Of a stretch of DNA of 64,000 nucleotides, positions 57,105 through 64,000 are shown in pieces. This DNA comes from Desulfosalsimonas propionicica (GTDB lineage Bacteria > Desulfobacterota > Desulfobacteria > Desulfobacterales > Desulfosalsimonadaceae). Position numbers and translations under genes: made by a program. The stretch is taken from contig NZ_JACDUS010000003.1 in NCBI RefSeq assembly GCF_013761005.1, positions 434,001-498,000 on the forward strand, written 5' to 3'. The notes beneath the pieces are model-generated. The model saw only the letters and a list, made by a program, of their open reading frames with translations. It did no database searches and was not told the origin of the DNA. Numbering within the stretch: position 1 is the first letter of the stretch; each line of letters opens with the position of its first letter.

Positions 57105-59117
57105 ATGTCTGAATCTATAGATAGTCTTAACGGAGCGGCTGCGCACGGGCGTGACCCGCAGTGCTGTGCTTCATGCGGATGCAGTCATTCATCCCCCGCA
57201 GGCGGGGACGAGGCCTTTGATGTGCGGCGCGAGGTTATAAAACTTGTTGCGGCGGCAGTCTTGTTTGCCGGTGTGCTGCTTTTGGAATATACGGATGTAA
57301 TCCGCCTTCCGGTAATTGGGTTTTATGTTTTCATTTCAGCGGCTTATTTGACTGCAGGCGTTGGGATTCTGGCGGCAGCCGGGCGTACGCTGGTGAGGGG
57401 CGATTTTTTTGACGAAAATGTGCTCATGGCCATTGCCACCCTGGGGGCCATGGCCATCGGTGCCTTTTCAGAGGCCGTGGGCGTGATGATCTTTTACCGG
57501 GCCGGAGAGTTTCTTCAGGGCCTGGCCGTGTCGCGATCCAGGCGCTCCATTGCCGCCTTGCTGGCCCAGCGGCCGGATGTGGTCAATTTGAAAACCGAGG
57601 CCGGAATTTCCCGGGTGGCACCGGAGAGTGTGGCCGTGGGCAGCCTGGTTCTGGTCAAGCCCGGGGAGAAAATCCCCCTGGACGGCCGGATCACGGACGG
57701 CTCCTCCCAGGTGGATACATCCGCCCTCACAGGGGAATCCGTGCCCAGAGGGGCGGGTGCGGGAGACGAGGTGCTGGCAGGGGGTGTCAACCTTTCAGGC
57801 ACCCTCACCATTGCGGTCACCCGCCCTTATGATCAGTCCTCCATCGCCCGGATGGTGGAGTTGGTGGAAAATGCAGCCGCCCGCAAATCCGCCACTGAGC
57901 AGTTTATCACAGTCTTTGCCCGATATTACACCCCGGCGGTGGTGGCCGCGGCCGCGGCCGTGGCTTTTGTGCCGCCAATGCTAATCGACGGTGCCGGGTT
58001 TCAGCAGTGGATTTACCGTGCCCTGGTACTGCTGGTCATCTCCTGCCCGTGTGCGCTGGTGATCAGTATTCCCCTGGGCTATTTCGGCGGCATCGGCCGG
58101 GCCTCCAGGCACGGGGTGCTGGTCAAAGGTTCAAATTATCTGGATGTGCTGGCAAAACTGCACACCGTGGTGTTTGACAAAACCGGGACCCTAACTGAGG
58201 GCGTGTTTGAGGTCAATGGCGTTGAAAGCGCAAACGGATACAGCGCTGAGCAGGTGCTGGCCTTTGCAGCCAGGGCCGAGCAGTATTCCAACCATCCCAT
58301 TGCCAGGGCCATTGTCAAAGCGTTTGACAAAAACGGGGAGCCTGTGAGTCCGGAAGGTGTTTCCGGGCACGGGGAAACTTCGGGTTCAGGGGTTGCCGCC
58401 CGGGTTGACGGCAGGAACGTCCTCGTGGGCTCGGGGCGGTATCTTCGCGCTCAGGGAATTTTGCCCGGCCGGGACGGGCAGCGCCAGAGCGGCACTGTGG
58501 CGCATGTTGCCGTGGACGGAAATTATGCAGGCCATATCATTATCAGCGACCGCATCCGGAAAGAATCGCAAAAAGCGATTTCCCGGCTGCGCCAAAACGG
58601 CGTGCGCCGGATTGTGATGCTTACCGGGGATAACGCTGAAACAGCCCGAACAGTGGCGGAAACCCTCGGCCTTGATCATTATTTTGCCGATCTTCTGCCC
58701 GGGGACAAGGTGACGGCTTTTGAAAAAATCCAGGCCGATGCCGGCAAGGGGCAAAAGGTCGCATTTGTGGGCGACGGGATCAATGACGCCCCGGTGATCG
58801 CCAGGGCCGACGTGGGTGCGGCCATGGGGGCGGCGGGTTCGGACGCCGCCATTGAAACCGCAGACGTGGTGCTCATGACCGGCTCGCCGGAGAAAATGGC
58901 AGACGCCGTGACCATGGGCAAACAAACCCGGGGGATTGTGTGGCAGAATATTGTGCTGGCCCTGTCCATCAAGGCGGTGTTTATCGTCCTTGGGGTTGCG
59001 GGTCTGGCCACCATGTGGGCGGCTGTGTTTGCGGATGTGGGCACCGCGCTGCTGGCGGTGATCAATTCCACCCGGCCAATTTCAATTGACGCAGCGGCCG
59101 CATATATGAAAAAATAA
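57105..59117 (+). CDS. P1B-type metal-transporting ATPase (Zn/Cd/Pb exporter, CadA/ZntA-like)
   Basis: 670 residues. Membrane motif SCPCALVISIP (CPC), phosphorylation site DKTGTLTEG, TGES, the P1B-specific SNHPIARAIVKA histidine-proline, and GDGINDAPVIARADVGAAMG are all present. The final membrane helix has DVGTALLAVINSTRP, the P1B-2 (Zn/Cd/Pb) pattern. The N-terminus lacks a full heavy-metal-associated domain; instead it has a short cysteine cluster (QCCASCGCSH) near residues 19-28. ATG 57105 with AAGGA upstream is used over TTG 57087. It pumps soft divalent metals out of the cytoplasm. Confidence 0.93.
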   Translation: MSESIDSLNGAAAHGRDPQCCASCGCSHSSPAGGDEAFDVRREVIKLVAAAVLFAGVLLLEYTDVIRLPVIGFYVFISAAYLTAGVGILAAAGRTLVRGDFFDENVLMAIATLGAMAIGAFSEAVGVMIFYRAGEFLQGLAVSRSRRSIAALLAQRPDVVNLKTEAGISRVAPESVAVGSLVLVKPGEKIPLDGRITDGSSQVDTSALTGESVPRGAGAGDEVLAGGVNLSGTLTIAVTRPYDQSSIARMVELVENAAARKSATEQFITVFARYYTPAVVAAAAAVAFVPPMLIDGAGFQQWIYRALVLLVISCPCALVISIPLGYFGGIGRASRHGVLVKGSNYLDVLAKLHTVVFDKTGTLTEGVFEVNGVESANGYSAEQVLAFAARAEQYSNHPIARAIVKAFDKNGEPVSPEGVSGHGETSGSGVAARVDGRNVLVGSGRYLRAQGILPGRDGQRQSGTVAHVAVDGNYAGHIIISDRIRKESQKAISRLRQNGVRRIVMLTGDNAETARTVAETLGLDHYFADLLPGDKVTAFEKIQADAGKGQKVAFVGDGINDAPVIARADVGAAMGAAGSDAAIETADVVLMTGSPEKMADAVTMGKQTRGIVWQNIVLALSIKAVFIVLGVAGLATMWAAVFADVGTALLAVINSTRPISIDAAAAYMKK

Positions 59118-59162
59118 AAGATTCTGGTTTTTTCACGCAATCGCCCTGGCGGAGAGTTTTGC

Positions 59163-60437
59163 ATGCGCTGTGATATCGGATTTGACGAGGCCCTGGGCCT
59201 GGCCCTGGAAAATGTTTTTCCAATGGCTTTTGAGACCATTGCCGTTGACCGGGCCGTGGGCCGGGTGGCGTATGGGCCGGTATATGCACGGGTGGATTCG
59301 CCTTCGGTCAATGCATCGCTGAAAGATGGATATGCCGTGGTTTCTGCGGACGTGGAAACAGCCTGTCCGGACTCGCCGGTGCGCCTGGGGCTTTCCGGGG
59401 TTATGGCCGCAGGGGACCGGCCCGGATATGCCGTGGTTCCGGGAAAGGCAATGCGCATTTTAAGCGGTGCGGCCATCCCCCCGGGCGCGGATGCAGTGGT
59501 GGCAGAAGAATTCACGGATAAGGGCCGGCCCCTGGTTGCGGTGCACGCACCGGCCGAGCCGGGGCGCAACATCCTGGAAAAAGGCACTGACGTGCATTGC
59601 GGTGAGTGCATTTGCCATGCCGGCAGTCTGCTGACCCCCCAGGTGATCGGACTGATGGTGGCCGCGGGGATTTTTGAGGTGCCGGTCTGCCGCCGGCCGG
59701 AAATCGGACTTTTGGCCACGGGCAGCGAAATCCTGCTTCCCGGAAAGCCGTTTGAAGCGGGCAAGCTGTATGCCAGCAATGTGGCCCTGCAGCAGGCGTG
59801 GCTGGCTGACGGCGGCTTTGATGTGAAAATGCGGGTCTCCGGAGACAGTCGCCGGCAGATGGCGGAGCAAATTCTGGGACTGGCAGAGCAGACAGACGTG
59901 CTGGTCACCTCCGGCGGTGCCTGGAAGGGGGACCGCGATCTGGTGGTCCGGGTTCTGGAGGATCTGGGCTGCAAAATGATTTTTCACCGGGTGCGCATGG
60001 GTCCCGGCAAAGCCGTAGGCATGGGCATTCTGGGACAAAAACCCGTGTTCTGCCTTCCAGGGGGTCCTGCCTCGAATGAAACCGCTTTTTTGTTTATGGT
60101 CTACCCGGCCGTCCGAAAAATGGCAGGCCTGGATTTCAGCCCGTATCTGCACCTCTATGGCCGCCTGGAGAGCACGGTGCGCGGCCAGGCGGACTGGACC
60201 CAGTTTGTGCAGTGCGACATCAGCAGAAACGGTGCCGGTATTGTTTTGCATCCCAAAAAGTTAAAAAGCCGTATGGCGGCCATGGCCAAAACCCCGGCCG
60301 TGATCGTGATTGCCGAGGGAGTGGAACAAATCGATCAGGGCAGCAAGCTGTCTTTTACCTGCTTTGATCCGAGCCTGTTCATGCACTGCCCGCAGACCCG
60401 GTTACAACCCGACAAGGAACCGTCCGATCATGTCTGA
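59163..60437 (+). CDS. moeA: Molybdopterin molybdenumtransferase MoeA
   Basis: 424 residues. MoeA domains in order: N-terminal VDSPSVNASLKDGYAV, ILSGAAIPPGADAVV, the MPT-binding core GLLATGSEILLPG with SGGAWKGDRDLVVRVLEDLG, LPGGPASNETAFLFMVYPAVRKMAG, and a C-terminal beta domain (ADWTQFVQCDISRNGAG). It inserts molybdate into adenylylated molybdopterin. Several motifs depart from the textbook form (KDGYAV for SDGYA, LPGGPAS for LPGNPVS), suggesting a subfamily that may handle tungsten or a special Mo enzyme. Overlaps the next small gene. Confidence 0.9.
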   Translation: MRCDIGFDEALGLALENVFPMAFETIAVDRAVGRVAYGPVYARVDSPSVNASLKDGYAVVSADVETACPDSPVRLGLSGVMAAGDRPGYAVVPGKAMRILSGAAIPPGADAVVAEEFTDKGRPLVAVHAPAEPGRNILEKGTDVHCGECICHAGSLLTPQVIGLMVAAGIFEVPVCRRPEIGLLATGSEILLPGKPFEAGKLYASNVALQQAWLADGGFDVKMRVSGDSRRQMAEQILGLAEQTDVLVTSGGAWKGDRDLVVRVLEDLGCKMIFHRVRMGPGKAVGMGILGQKPVFCLPGGPASNETAFLFMVYPAVRKMAGLDFSPYLHLYGRLESTVRGQADWTQFVQCDISRNGAGIVLHPKKLKSRMAAMAKTPAVIVIAEGVEQIDQGSKLSFTCFDPSLFMHCPQTRLQPDKEPSDHV

Positions 60438-60642
60438 CCAAAAAAAGAAGCAGCTCCAAAACCAGCTTGCAGAAGTGGAAAAACAGCTCGCGGATCTCAA
60501 TGAAAGAATTCCGCCCCATTCCGTCAAACCGGTGTTTATCCGGCAGCTCGATGAACTGGAGCAACAGCGCGATGACATTCAAAAACAGCTCCGGCAGCTG
60601 GAAAACCCTGCGGACAGCGCTTTTACAGGCGAAAATCAATGA
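60430..60642 (+). CDS. Small coiled-coil protein of unknown function
   Basis: 70 residues, starting MSDQKKKQLQNQLAEVEKQLADL. Two helices of heptad character flank a conserved-looking turn (RIPPHSVKPVFIRQLDELEQQRDDI). The ATG is 8 bases inside the end of moeA, so translation is coupled. No catalytic motif is seen. The regular helices, overlap and start argue that it is real; the role is unknown. Confidence 0.72.
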   Translation: MSDQKKKQLQNQLAEVEKQLADLNERIPPHSVKPVFIRQLDELEQQRDDIQKQLRQLENPADSAFTGENQ

Positions 60643-60762
60643 ATCCGGGTTGAATTTCTCCGGCAACGGCGCTATTGTTAGGCAGATTTGAATTATCGTA
60701 TCAAATTCGCAAATATCGGGAGCAGGCGTGTTCCCGGACCCAATGCAAGCGGAAAAATATTC

Positions 60763-63087
60763 ATGCAGACACGGCAGATCAGCATACTTGAAGATATATT
60801 TCAGACCCTGAAGGATTCGGAAAATCCGGAATCCGCGCTGGAACAGATTGTGGCCAAGGTGGCCCGGAGCCTAAACATTGACGTTTGTTCAGTCTATGTG
60901 TATGACCCCATGGAAAACCGTCTGGTGTTGAAAGCCACCCACGGGCTTTCCGCCTCATTTGTGGATTATATTGAAATGGACACCAGCGAGGGGCTGACCG
61001 GCCTGGCCGTGGAGCAGATGCAGCCGGTTCTGGTGGTCAATCCCGCCATCCATCCCAGATTCAAGTATTATGCCGGAAGTGGCGAAGAACGCTATTCTAC
61101 TTTTCTGGGACTGCCCCTGATCTATCACCAAAAGGTGCTCGGGGTCCTGGTGGTCCAGACATTGGCGGAAAATGGCATCCGGGAGAAAGACATTCCGCTT
61201 TTTTCCAATATTGCCAGCCAGATTTCGGCCACCGTGGCCTATACAGGGCTGCTCGAGGACATGTCTGCGCGCCGGCCGGCGCTGCGCCGGCGCCTGCCGG
61301 TTATGGAAATCTCCCGGAGCCTGCCGGACCGTCCGGTACCGGACTATCTCCGGGGTGATCCGGTCTCCGAGCAGGTGGCAGAGGGCTATGCCCATTATCT
61401 GCCGGAAAATATTGATTTTGATCAGGTACAATGCAGCTGGTCGGATCTTCCGGAGTCTGAAATGGAACGGCTGAATCATGCTTTCGAACGGGCATCCGGC
61501 CAGATTCGGCAGGTGGCCCGCACCGGCGCCGGTCTTTCCGATCAGGAATCGGCCATTCTTGACGCCCATCTGATGTTTCTGCGGGATGCGGGATTGAAAC
61601 GCAAGATCAAGGCGCAGATTGATTCGGGCAAATGCGCCGAGTATGCCTTAAAACAGGTGATCCTGGAGTATGTGGAAAATTTTCGGAGCATGGATGATGC
61701 CTATTTAAGCGAGCGCGCAGCAGACGTGCTCGATATCGGCAGACGGGTGCTGGGCCATCTGGTGGGTGTCTCCGGCGATCCCCACGAGCCCATGACCCGT
61801 CCCTCTATCGTGGTGGCCTCAGACATTTCCCCCGTGGATCTGCTGGCCATACGGCAGCCCAACCTAAAGGCCATTGTCACCGCCCGGGGAGGTCGTACGT
61901 CCCATACGGTGATCCTGGCCCGATCCCTGGAAATTCCCATTGTCATCGGGGTTGAGGGTTTGTTTGAAAATGTCCGGGAAAAGGACTACCTGATTGTGGA
62001 CGGATCCTCGGGGTTTGTGTTTGTCAATCCGGATGAAAACATCTGTACGGAATATGAGCGCAGGCAGGCGGAAAATCAGCAGATCCGGCTGCGCCTGTCT
62101 GCGCTTCGTGACCTGCCGGCCGTCACGCTTGACGGGGCGCACGTACGGCTCGGGGCCAATATCGGTCTGCTTTCCGATATACCGCATGTCCGGGAATACG
62201 GCGCGGATCACATCGGCCTGTATCGCACCGAGTTTCCGTTTTTGCTCAGAAAAAGCTTTCCCACCGAAGAAGAACAGGTGGAACTCTACACCCGCATGCT
62301 GCAGAAGGCAGAAGGCAGAACCGTCACCATCCGGACATTTGACGTGGGGGGAGACAAGTTTCTGTCTTATCTGGATTATCCAAAGGAAGACAATCCCTTT
62401 CTGGGATGGCGCTCCATCCGGATCAGCCTGGAGCTTGAAGAGGAGTTTCGAAAACAGATCCGGGCCATTTTGCGTGCTTCCGCTCATGGTCCCGTTCATC
62501 TGCTGTTTCCCATGATTTCCGGGGTTGAGGAGATCCGAAAGGTGACCGCCCTGGTGGATGCCGAAAAACAGGCCCTGGATGAAAAGGGCATTGAATATGA
62601 CCGTCAGATTGCCACGGGCATTATGATCGAGGTGCCCGGGGCCGCGGCCATTCTCAGCCGGCTGCTCAAATACGTTGATTTCGTGAGCATTGGCACCAAT
62701 GACCTGATTCAGTATCTGCTGGCCGTGGACCGCAACAACAAAAAGGTGGGCAATCTTTACAATGCCCTGCATCCTTCCGTGATTGTCACCATTGCCGAGA
62801 TTGTCAATGTCTGCAGGCAGCATCAAAAGCCCGTGAGCATCTGCGGGGAATCGGCGTCCAAGCAGGAATGCCTGCTGTTATACGTGGGCATGGCCGCAGA
62901 CCGCATCAGCATGACGCCTTCCTCGATTCCTGCGGCCAAGCAGTTTATCCGGGCCATCCGGTACGAAGATGCCCGCTATGCACTGGATGCGGTCCTGGAA
63001 ATGGAGGATGTGGAAAGCATCAATGATTTTTTGAGCCATTTTATTCAAAAGCGCTTTCCGGCACAGGCCGGAAACGCAAGCCTGTAA
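60763..63087 (+). CDS. ptsP: Phosphoenolpyruvate-protein phosphotransferase PtsP (enzyme I-Ntr)
   Basis: 774 residues. An N-terminal GAF domain (~15-165; VCSVYVYDPMENRLVLKATHGL) is followed by the complete enzyme I: HPr-binding helical region, active-site histidine in GGRTSHTVILARSLEIPIVIG, PEP-binding GLYRTEFPFL, GTNDLIQYLLAVDRNN and the cysteine of SICGESASKQECLL. It starts the nitrogen-type phosphorelay (PtsP-NPr-EIIA-Ntr); NPr and EIIA are not in the window. ATG 60763 places the GAF domain as in relatives, though its ribosome site is weak; TTG 60688 is the alternative. Confidence 0.93.
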   Translation: MQTRQISILEDIFQTLKDSENPESALEQIVAKVARSLNIDVCSVYVYDPMENRLVLKATHGLSASFVDYIEMDTSEGLTGLAVEQMQPVLVVNPAIHPRFKYYAGSGEERYSTFLGLPLIYHQKVLGVLVVQTLAENGIREKDIPLFSNIASQISATVAYTGLLEDMSARRPALRRRLPVMEISRSLPDRPVPDYLRGDPVSEQVAEGYAHYLPENIDFDQVQCSWSDLPESEMERLNHAFERASGQIRQVARTGAGLSDQESAILDAHLMFLRDAGLKRKIKAQIDSGKCAEYALKQVILEYVENFRSMDDAYLSERAADVLDIGRRVLGHLVGVSGDPHEPMTRPSIVVASDISPVDLLAIRQPNLKAIVTARGGRTSHTVILARSLEIPIVIGVEGLFENVREKDYLIVDGSSGFVFVNPDENICTEYERRQAENQQIRLRLSALRDLPAVTLDGAHVRLGANIGLLSDIPHVREYGADHIGLYRTEFPFLLRKSFPTEEEQVELYTRMLQKAEGRTVTIRTFDVGGDKFLSYLDYPKEDNPFLGWRSIRISLELEEEFRKQIRAILRASAHGPVHLLFPMISGVEEIRKVTALVDAEKQALDEKGIEYDRQIATGIMIEVPGAAAILSRLLKYVDFVSIGTNDLIQYLLAVDRNNKKVGNLYNALHPSVIVTIAEIVNVCRQHQKPVSICGESASKQECLLLYVGMAADRISMTPSSIPAAKQFIRAIRYEDARYALDAVLEMEDVESINDFLSHFIQKRFPAQAGNASL

Positions 63088-63111
63088 AAAGACACGGAGC
63101 TTTCTTTTTTC

Positions 63112-63762
63112 ATGAACAACGGCCAAAGCGCTAAGCCTTACGTTTTTTGTGATTTTGACGGCACCATCACCGCAGAGGAAAGCCTGCAGGCGGTGTTGGA
63201 GCATTTTTTGCCCCAGGAATGGCACCGGATGAAAACCAGACTCGAATCCGGGGACATAACCCTGCGCGCCGGGGTGCGGGAAATGCTGGAGTCCATTTGC
63301 TCTGATCAGTATCCGGACACACTTGATTTTGTGCGCCAAATTCCCCTGCGGCCGGGTTTTGCCGAACTGCTGGCATTTCTCAGGGCCCGGGCTGTTCCCT
63401 TTGTGGTGATTTCCGGGGGCGTGCGGGGCATGGTGGAAGCCGGGCTCGGGGATTTGACGGGTCAGGTGGATGAAATTTTTGCCGTTGACGTGGATGACAC
63501 GGGCCCTTTTTTAAAGGTTCACTCCGGGTTTGAAGGCGGAGATGAGCTGGTGGCCAAGGCAGTGGTGATGGATCGGTTTGATGCGGATTTCCGGGTGGTT
63601 ATCGGCGATGGAATGACCGATCACAACATGGCCCGCCACGGGGATCTGGTGTTTGCCCGGGGCCGTCTGGCCCGGTATCTGGAAAAACACAACATCGATC
63701 ATATCCCCTGGAAGGATTTTCACGATGTCCGCAACGTTCTCGAAAAGCGATTTTCAGGATAA
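63112..63762 (+). CDS. HAD-superfamily phosphatase, MtnX/phosphoserine phosphatase-like
   Basis: 216 residues. HAD motif I is FCDFDGTITAEES (DxDxT), motif II VVISGGVRGMVEAGL, and motif IV VVIGDGMTDHNMARHGDLVFARGRL, the HAD-IB pattern shared by MtnX (2-hydroxy-3-keto-5-methylthiopentenyl-1-phosphate phosphatase) and SerB. No methionine-salvage genes are adjacent, so the substrate is not determined. ATG 63112 is 24 bases after ptsP; its Shine-Dalgarno (CGGAG) is unusually far. Confidence 0.86.
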   Translation: MNNGQSAKPYVFCDFDGTITAEESLQAVLEHFLPQEWHRMKTRLESGDITLRAGVREMLESICSDQYPDTLDFVRQIPLRPGFAELLAFLRARAVPFVVISGGVRGMVEAGLGDLTGQVDEIFAVDVDDTGPFLKVHSGFEGGDELVAKAVVMDRFDADFRVVIGDGMTDHNMARHGDLVFARGRLARYLEKHNIDHIPWKDFHDVRNVLEKRFSG

Positions 63763-63799
63763 CTCAGTGTGTTAAACTCCGGAACAAAGGAAGTCTGCC

Positions 63800-64000
63800 A
63801 TGTCCGTACACGAAAAAGCCGGCAAGCGCGCCACAAGTGACCTGCTGATCCATGTGCCCGGGCTGGTTTCAGCCTATTACACCCGGCATCCGGATCCGGG
63901 CGACCCCGCCCAGCAGGTGGCTTTCGGCACCTCGGGACACCGGGGCTCATCGCTTCGCAACAGCTTCAACCAAGCCCATATCCTGGCGGTCAGCCGGGCC
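63800..64000 (+). CDS. pgm: Phosphoglucomutase (alpha-D-glucose specific), N-terminal part, cut by window end
   Basis: 67 residues are visible, starting [39 protein letters not shown] and [21 protein letters not shown] is the conserved N-terminal motif of the alpha-D-phosphohexomutase superfamily, and the spacing from the start fits bacterial Pgm (~545 residues). It interconverts glucose-6-phosphate and glucose-1-phosphate, the precursor of UDP-glucose used by the sucrose-phosphate synthase encoded at 53317. AAAGGAAG upstream of ATG 63800. The catalytic serine and the rest lie outside. Confidence 0.9.
   Translation, partial: MSVHEKAGKRATSDLLIHVPGLVSAYYTRHPDPGDPAQQVAFGTSGHRGSSLRNSFNQAHILAVSRA

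Overview
The window reads as one contiguous stretch of a GC-rich chromosome from a Desulfobacterota (Desulfobacteraceae-like, sulfate-reducer type) bacterium. The assignment is inferred from gene content: several acyl-CoA dehydrogenases and thiolases next to a branched-chain-type ABC importer, a long flagellar locus read by sigma-54 and sigma-28, a sucrose-phosphate synthase/fructokinase pair, and GAF-type PtsP. No rRNA, tRNA, CRISPR array, transposase or phage gene was seen.

Layout. (1) 1-5466: a beta-oxidation-like operon on the plus strand (thiolase C-terminus cut by the window edge, crotonase, FadE-like dehydrogenase, second thiolase, second dehydrogenase resembling glutaryl-CoA dehydrogenase). 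(2) 5577-12177: a HAAT-type ABC importer with two tandem periplasmic binding proteins, two permeases, two ATPases, and a UspA protein. Perfect palindromes lie in the gaps around the binding-protein genes. (3) 12271-13677, minus strand: a sigma-54 activator with a degraded receiver domain, divergent from (4) 13931-48048: a nearly complete flagellar basal-body/hook/export locus. It divides into AMIN-TPR protein-flgBC-fliEFGHIJ-motE-fliK-flgDE (sigma-54 promoter, strong terminator), motAB-fliLMNOPQR-flhBAFG-fliA-DUF (second sigma-54 promoter), flgFGAHI-flgJ (perfect sigma-28 promoter) and flgMNKL (sigma-28 promoter). Flagellin, cap and chemotaxis genes are absent and must lie elsewhere. (5) 48232-49625: an AT-richer Cache-domain protein gene, then csrA-fliW. 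(6) 49657-52283: an orphan AbiEi-like HTH protein and 1.5 kb of non-coding DNA with two direct copies of a ~460 bp repeat, each containing a ~195 bp long palindrome, plus a third long palindrome sharing the same tip. (7) 52284-53291: an HD-GYP protein preceded by a sigma-28 promoter, so probably a late flagellar-regulon gene. (8) 53317-56434, minus strand: fructokinase-like kinase and two-domain sucrose-phosphate synthase/phosphatase. (9) 56703-64000: ArsR/SmtB regulator and P1B metal-exporting ATPase, moeA with an overlapping small coiled-coil gene, ptsP, a HAD phosphatase and the start of phosphoglucomutase.

How the genes fit together. The flagellar locus shows a readable cascade: enhancer-binding activator and sigma-54 give the basal body, motor, export gate and FliA; FliA then reads flgF-J, flgMNKL and the HD-GYP gene; FlgM and the CsrA-FliW pair provide feedback. 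It is unusual that distal rod and L/P-ring genes sit behind a sigma-28 promoter. The sucrose genes plus Pgm suggest sucrose synthesis as a compatible solute.

The most unexplained DNA is the palindromic repeat cluster at 51.0-52.1 kb. The 122 bp inverted-repeat element inside the fliP-fliQ gap is the second such site. Functions are read from motifs and family knowledge without database searches.
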